A stretch of DNA of 64,000 nt, from positions 62,001 to 126,000 of the forward strand of contig CANMQE010000006.1 in NCBI GenBank assembly GCA_947499975.1. Reading direction: 5' to 3'. Under the pieces are notes generated by a model that did no database searches, was not told the origin of the DNA, and was given only the letters and a program-made list of their open reading frames with translations. Source of the stretch: an uncultured Sphingomonadaceae bacterium (GTDB lineage Bacteria > Pseudomonadota > Alphaproteobacteria > Sphingomonadales > Sphingomonadaceae). The translations under genes and the position numbers were made by a program. This document shows positions 59,997 to 64,000 of the stretch, one piece after another (within the stretch, counting starts at the first letter, position 1; the number at the start of each line of letters is the position of its first letter).

Positions 59997-61433
59997 TCAG
60001 CTGTCCCAGCCGAAATGATCCGCCAGTTCCTGCGGGGTAAAGCGGTAGGTGGCCGCATCAGGCACGCTCAGCATGCCGGCATTCCATTCGTTGAACGCGT
60101 TTTTCAGCTCCGCAAATTTCTCCGGCATCCGGCCCCGCAGATTGGCGCGTTCGCGCGGGTCCTCGATGACGTTGAAGAGATATTCCTCTCCCGCGATAGA
60201 AAGGTATTTGTACGCCCCGCGCCGTGCGGCCTTCTGGTCCTTGGCGACAAAGCGCCAGTACAGCGTGCGTTCGGGCAATGTGCCCCCCGCCAGCACCGGC
60301 CGCAGATCAGCCCCGTCGGAGGGATAATCGCTGTGCGGCGCACCGCCAGCCGCCGAAAGGAAGGTGGGAAGGAAATCCATCGAGAGTGCAGGCACGTCCG
60401 TTTCGGTGCCGGGATTGGTCAGCCCCGGCCATTTCACGATCAGCGGCACCCGCATTCCGCCTTCCAGCAGCTCTGTCTTGATGCCGGTGAAGGGCCAGTT
60501 GAAACTGAACCGCTCCCCCCCGTTGTCGGACGTGAAGACCACTACCGTATCGTGCTCCATGCCCAGTTGCGCCACCCGCGACAGAACGCGGCCGATGTTG
60601 GCATCAAGGTTCGTTACCATTTCGCCATAGGTCTCCAGGCTGCCACCATCGAAATGGTAGATATCCAGGTGGCTGTCCTGCAACGTGCTGCCCTCGCGGG
60701 CGATACGTTCGCTTTCGGCGCGGCCTTCCGCATTGTTGCCCTGCCATGGCCAGTGCGGCGCGGTGAAGTGCAGCGACAGTAACCACGGCTTGTCCGGCTC
60801 CGCCGCGCGCGCATTCAGGAACTCGATCGAGCGGTCCGCCAGCATGTCGGTATAATAGCCGACCTCGTCAATTCTTACCTCGCCATCCCACAGGTCTTCC
60901 TGTCCCGCCACGCGGTGGGTGAAGTAATCCACGCCGCCGCCGCGATTGCCCCAGAACTCGTCATAGCCGCTTTTCAGCGGGCCATAATCCGGCAGCAGGC
61001 CAAGGTGCCACTTGCCCACAAGCGCGGTGTGATAGCCCTGCGCCTTCAGCAAGGATGGCAGGGTAGGGTGATCGGGCTCCAAGCCAACGCCCGCCGTCCC
61101 TAGAGGCTCATCAAGCCCAACGCGTACACGGTATTGATAACGGCCCGTGATCAAGCCGACGCGGGTGGCAGAGCAGACGGCGGAATTGGCGTAGCCGTGA
61201 TTGAACTTCATGCCCTGCGCGGCCAGCCCGTCCAGCACCGGCGTCTGGTATTCGCGCCTGCCGTAACACGACAGGTCCGCCCAGCCCAGGTCATCGGCCA
61301 TGATGAACAGGAAATTGGGCTTGCGGCCCGGCGTATGCGCCAGCCCCGGTACGGTGATGGCCAGCGTGGCGGCCCCTGCCACGCCCATCGCGCCGCGCCG
61401 CGTGAAATTGCCTGTGAGTTTGGTCTCGTCCAT
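59997..61433 (-). CDS. Exported sulfatase
   Basis: A 478-residue sulfatase. A twin-arginine-like signal (TRRGAMGVAGAATLAITVPGLA) is followed by the metal-binding FLFIMADDLGWADLSCYG. The formylglycine motif is C87-S-A-T-R, the Ala form of the C-X-P/A-X-R consensus. Later metal residues are in TSDNGGERFSF. It removes sulfate from a sugar or aryl sulfate in the periplasm after modification of C87. It follows a TonB receptor by 51 bases and is probably its operon partner. Confidence 0.9.
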   Translation of the reverse strand: MDETKLTGNFTRRGAMGVAGAATLAITVPGLAHTPGRKPNFLFIMADDLGWADLSCYGRREYQTPVLDGLAAQGMKFNHGYANSAVCSATRVGLITGRYQYRVRVGLDEPLGTAGVGLEPDHPTLPSLLKAQGYHTALVGKWHLGLLPDYGPLKSGYDEFWGNRGGGVDYFTHRVAGQEDLWDGEVRIDEVGYYTDMLADRSIEFLNARAAEPDKPWLLSLHFTAPHWPWQGNNAEGRAESERIAREGSTLQDSHLDIYHFDGGSLETYGEMVTNLDANIGRVLSRVAQLGMEHDTVVVFTSDNGGERFSFNWPFTGIKTELLEGGMRVPLIVKWPGLTNPGTETDVPALSMDFLPTFLSAAGGAPHSDYPSDGADLRPVLAGGTLPERTLYWRFVAKDQKAARRGAYKYLSIAGEEYLFNVIEDPRERANLRGRMPEKFAELKNAFNEWNAGMLSVPDAATYRFTPQELADHFGWDS

Positions 61434-61484
61434 ATCCTGCGCCCTCTTCGCGTATCCTGATCGTCGATTTAGTTCAAACCGCCG

Positions 61485-64000
61485 TTACATCTCCAGCTTG
61501 ACGCCGACCGTGAAGCGGCGGCCAAGAATATCGTAGATCGCCGGGTTCTGCTGTGTCGAATAGCCGAAGAACGGGCTGTAGGACGGGGTCAAGGGCGGAT
61601 CCTCGTCCAGCAGGTTGGTGACGCTGCCGAAAATCTCCAACTGCGTGTTGCCGAGATCGAATTCATAACCCAGTCTCAGGTCGAGATAGGTTACCGCATC
61701 GACGGTATTATCCTCGATGAAGACCTGCTGGCCTGCCGGGCAAACCGCATCGTCCTGCAATCCGCAAACGTCCTGGATGCCTTCGCCAAGGTGGCGCACG
61801 CCGATCCGCGTGGAAAGGCCGCCGTTGCGATAGCCGAGGCTGGCCGTCACGCGGAAATCCGGCAGGCTTTCATAGACCTGCGACAACTGGCGCGCACCGG
61901 TCTGGCCGGCCAGATCGAACGTCTGCCCGCCATTGGTTTCCTTGCGTTCGAACAGCCATGCGGAGAACAATCGCAAATCCAGCGTTTCGTCGCCGCCGAA
62001 AAGGGTCACATCGGTGTTGTAACCGGCTTCGAAATCCAGGCCCCGCGCGGTGGCGGTGTCGATGTTGATGAAGATGTCGCCCACCAGCACGATATCGTCC
62101 GTGGTGGGGTTCAGCGTGATCAGGTCGCAGAAGGACTGCACGTTGTCGTTGAAGCAGCCGCTGACGATGCCCTGCGTGCCGACCTGGCCGATCGCGCCAT
62201 CGATGGTGATGTCGTAATAATCCAGCGACAGCGAAAGGCCGGGCGCGAAGCTTGGCTGGTACACCGCGCCGATGGTGTAGGTATCGGCCTCTTCCGGCTC
62301 CACGGCAGGGTTGCCGCCCGAGAAGATGGTGACCGTCACAGTCTGGCCATCGCGCGTATCGGTGATGGTGGCAGAGCCACCGGTGCGGTCGAACCGTTCC
62401 GAAAGGTTCGCGGCGCGCACGTCCCGCGAATAGGTGCCGCGCACGCGGAAATCGCCGAACTCGGCCTCGAGCCCGCCCTTGTAGGCCCAGACCGAGCCCG
62501 ATCCCGAATAATCGGCATAGCGCACGGCGGCATTGGCGAAGAGGCCGAAGCCGTCGCTGTCGTACAGCGGCAGCAGCACCTCGCCAAAGCCTTCCCATAC
62601 GGTGGACGATCCCTTGATGTTGGAAACCTTGGAATACTGCACGCCGACCGTATTCAGGCAGTCGGGCACGCTCACCCCGCGAAGGCCCGGTGCCGCGCCG
62701 GAGCAAAGCACGGGTCGCGGATCGGGATTATCGAAATTGGACGCAGGATTGGTGACGTCCTGCACGATCTGCAGCACCTTGTCGCGCCGGTACGATGCAC
62801 CGAATGCGCCGGCGATCGGGCCTGCCCACAGGTCCACGATGTCACCCGCCGCAGAGATCTCGGCGAACTGCTGCTCGAACGTGGTGACGTTCAGCTGCGA
62901 TCCGCGGTGGTGTAATCATAGGTACGGCCGCTGGCGAAACCGTCATCCGCGAAATACAGAGGCGTGCTGATGTTCTGCCCCGCTTCGAACCCGGTAACGT
63001 AATCCACCGCTTCGGGTGAGGCGTTGCCTTCCCCGAACAGGTTCAACGGCTGGCAGCCCGGGAAGGCATCGCCGAACAGCGAGGTGCGGCACACGATGTT
63101 GCCATTGCCATCCTCAACCGCATCAATCGCGGCGAACACGCGGTCCACCCGCAAGCCGAACTGGCCCCACTCGCGTTCCGTCTGCCCGTACTGGTAGAAG
63201 CCATCGACGGACCATCCGTCCATCAGGCCGCCGGTATCCAGATCCCATTCGAAGCCCACCGTGCCGATGTGCTGGGTGAAGGTGTCGTCCAGCGAATTGC
63301 CGCCGACATCGGCCAGCGTACCGCGACGCCGCAGGCTGAAGCTGTCGATGTTGTTGGCGATCATCGTCTGGCGCAGATCGTCCGGCAGGAAGGCATTGTC
63401 CTGATAGATCGTCAGCGCCGTGGGCGTGCCGCCAAAGCTGGACGGGATGACATTGTACTGGAACAGTTCGGTTCGCCCGAAGATGTATTGCCCGAAAACC
63501 TTGAACGTGTCGCTGACGTCGAAATCGGCATAGGCGAAGGCGGAATACCGCTCCAGATCGGGATAGAGCGTAGGCGCGTTCGTACCCAGATCGTCATTTG
63601 CGCCGCCGGCCGTGCGCGCCGGGGGAATGCCGAAGGGGAACTGGTTTTCGGAGCCCGGCTGATATGCGCCCACGCTGCCATCGGGGTTGAATTCAAGGCC
63701 ATTGATCGCTGTGCCAGGGGCAAAGATACGCCCGTCGAAGCTGGCGTTGGCGGAAACGGTGCCCGGCACGAAGCGATAGGGGTTGTCGCTGGTGCCGGTG
63801 CCGAGGGTGCCGACAGCCTGGTACCAGTCGCGATCCTCATATGTGAAGATGCCCTCGTGCTTGAAATATCCGCCAGCCACGATCACCTGCCCGCGGCCAT
63901 CGGCAAAGCCCGTGCCGTAAGCGGCGGAAAGTTCGTAATTCTCGCCATCGCCGCGATCGGTGATGCCGGCCTGCACGCCCAGTTCCAGCCCGTCGAAATT
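61485..64000 (-). pseudogene. TonB-dependent receptor, frameshifted and cut by the window end
   Basis: The two minus-strand frames 62891-64000 and 61485 to about 62900 read as one receptor. The upstream part has receptor barrel segments (GQVIVAGGYFKHEGIFTYED, FKVFGQYIFGRTELFQYN) and stops at TGA 62891-62893 after YTTADRS. The same region in the other frame reads SQLNVTTFEQQFAE and continues to the terminal TVGVKLEM. Inserting one base near 62897 would restore a single protein. The plug and signal lie beyond 64000. It could be a real inactivating deletion or a base-call error. It precedes the sulfatase. Confidence 0.8.

Noticed and set aside
1..64000. CRISPR array, insertion sequence, prophage or integrase
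   Set aside because: I saw no regularly spaced repeats, no transposase or integrase motifs and no phage structural genes. The tRNA-Trp gene is intact, with no duplicated 3' end seen.

Overview
This is a GC-rich, densely coded bacterial chromosome segment. The gene content points to an alphaproteobacterium of the order Sphingomonadales (sphingomonad or erythrobacter type): abundant TonB-dependent receptors, an NDUFA12-type complex I subunit, DUF2155/DUF2171/DUF2721 genes, a LigM-type O-demethylase and lignostilbene-dioxygenase-type enzymes. I saw no rRNA, CRISPR array, transposase, integrase or phage gene, and there is one tRNA (Trp).

Layout. 0-4.5 kb: the 3' end of a VirB11-type secretion ATPase, then polyphosphate kinase and exopolyphosphatase. 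4.5-41 kb: a large catabolic block. It holds two carotenoid-oxygenase-family enzymes of the lignostilbene/isoeugenol-cleaving type, six small NTF2/SnoaL-fold proteins and a DUF8021 protein. It also has a vanillyl-alcohol-oxidase/p-cresol-methylhydroxylase-like flavoprotein with its cytochrome c and a Tat-exported partner, a PQQ alcohol dehydrogenase, two aldehyde dehydrogenases, an aryl-alcohol-type dehydrogenase, an esterase, a TonB receptor and an AAHS-type transporter. It ends with a LigM-like tetrahydrofolate-dependent O-demethylase, methylene-THF reductase, FolD, PurU and a MetE-like methyltransferase. This set fits uptake and oxidation of methoxylated phenylpropanoid or stilbene compounds such as lignin fragments. 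Ring-cleavage genes are not in the window. 41-48 kb: a split secE-nusG / rplK-rplA translation cluster with unrelated genes between, an alanine/glycine symporter and tRNA-Trp. 48-60 kb: mostly housekeeping and envelope genes (aat, NDUFA12, recX, fatty acyl-AMP ligase, DUF389, telA operon, mannose-1-P guanylyltransferase, TonB). 60-64 kb: a sulfatase and a frameshifted TonB-dependent receptor that runs off the window.

How the catabolic block is wired (inference from direct sequence patterns). Every divergent gene pair between 18.9 and 30.5 kb has a TAACG-NN-CGTTA-like inverted repeat, or a variant of it, in its promoter gap. One of these pairs contains the only MarR gene, which suggests a single MarR regulon of four divergent units. 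A second, unrelated 16-bp palindrome, close to TTTCGTATATATGAAA, occurs three times: before the MetE-like gene, before the IclR regulator, and between the hydrolase/O-demethylase unit and the MetF-PurU-FolD unit. This suggests that IclR couples aryl-methyl-ether demethylation to disposal of the methyl group as formate or methionine.
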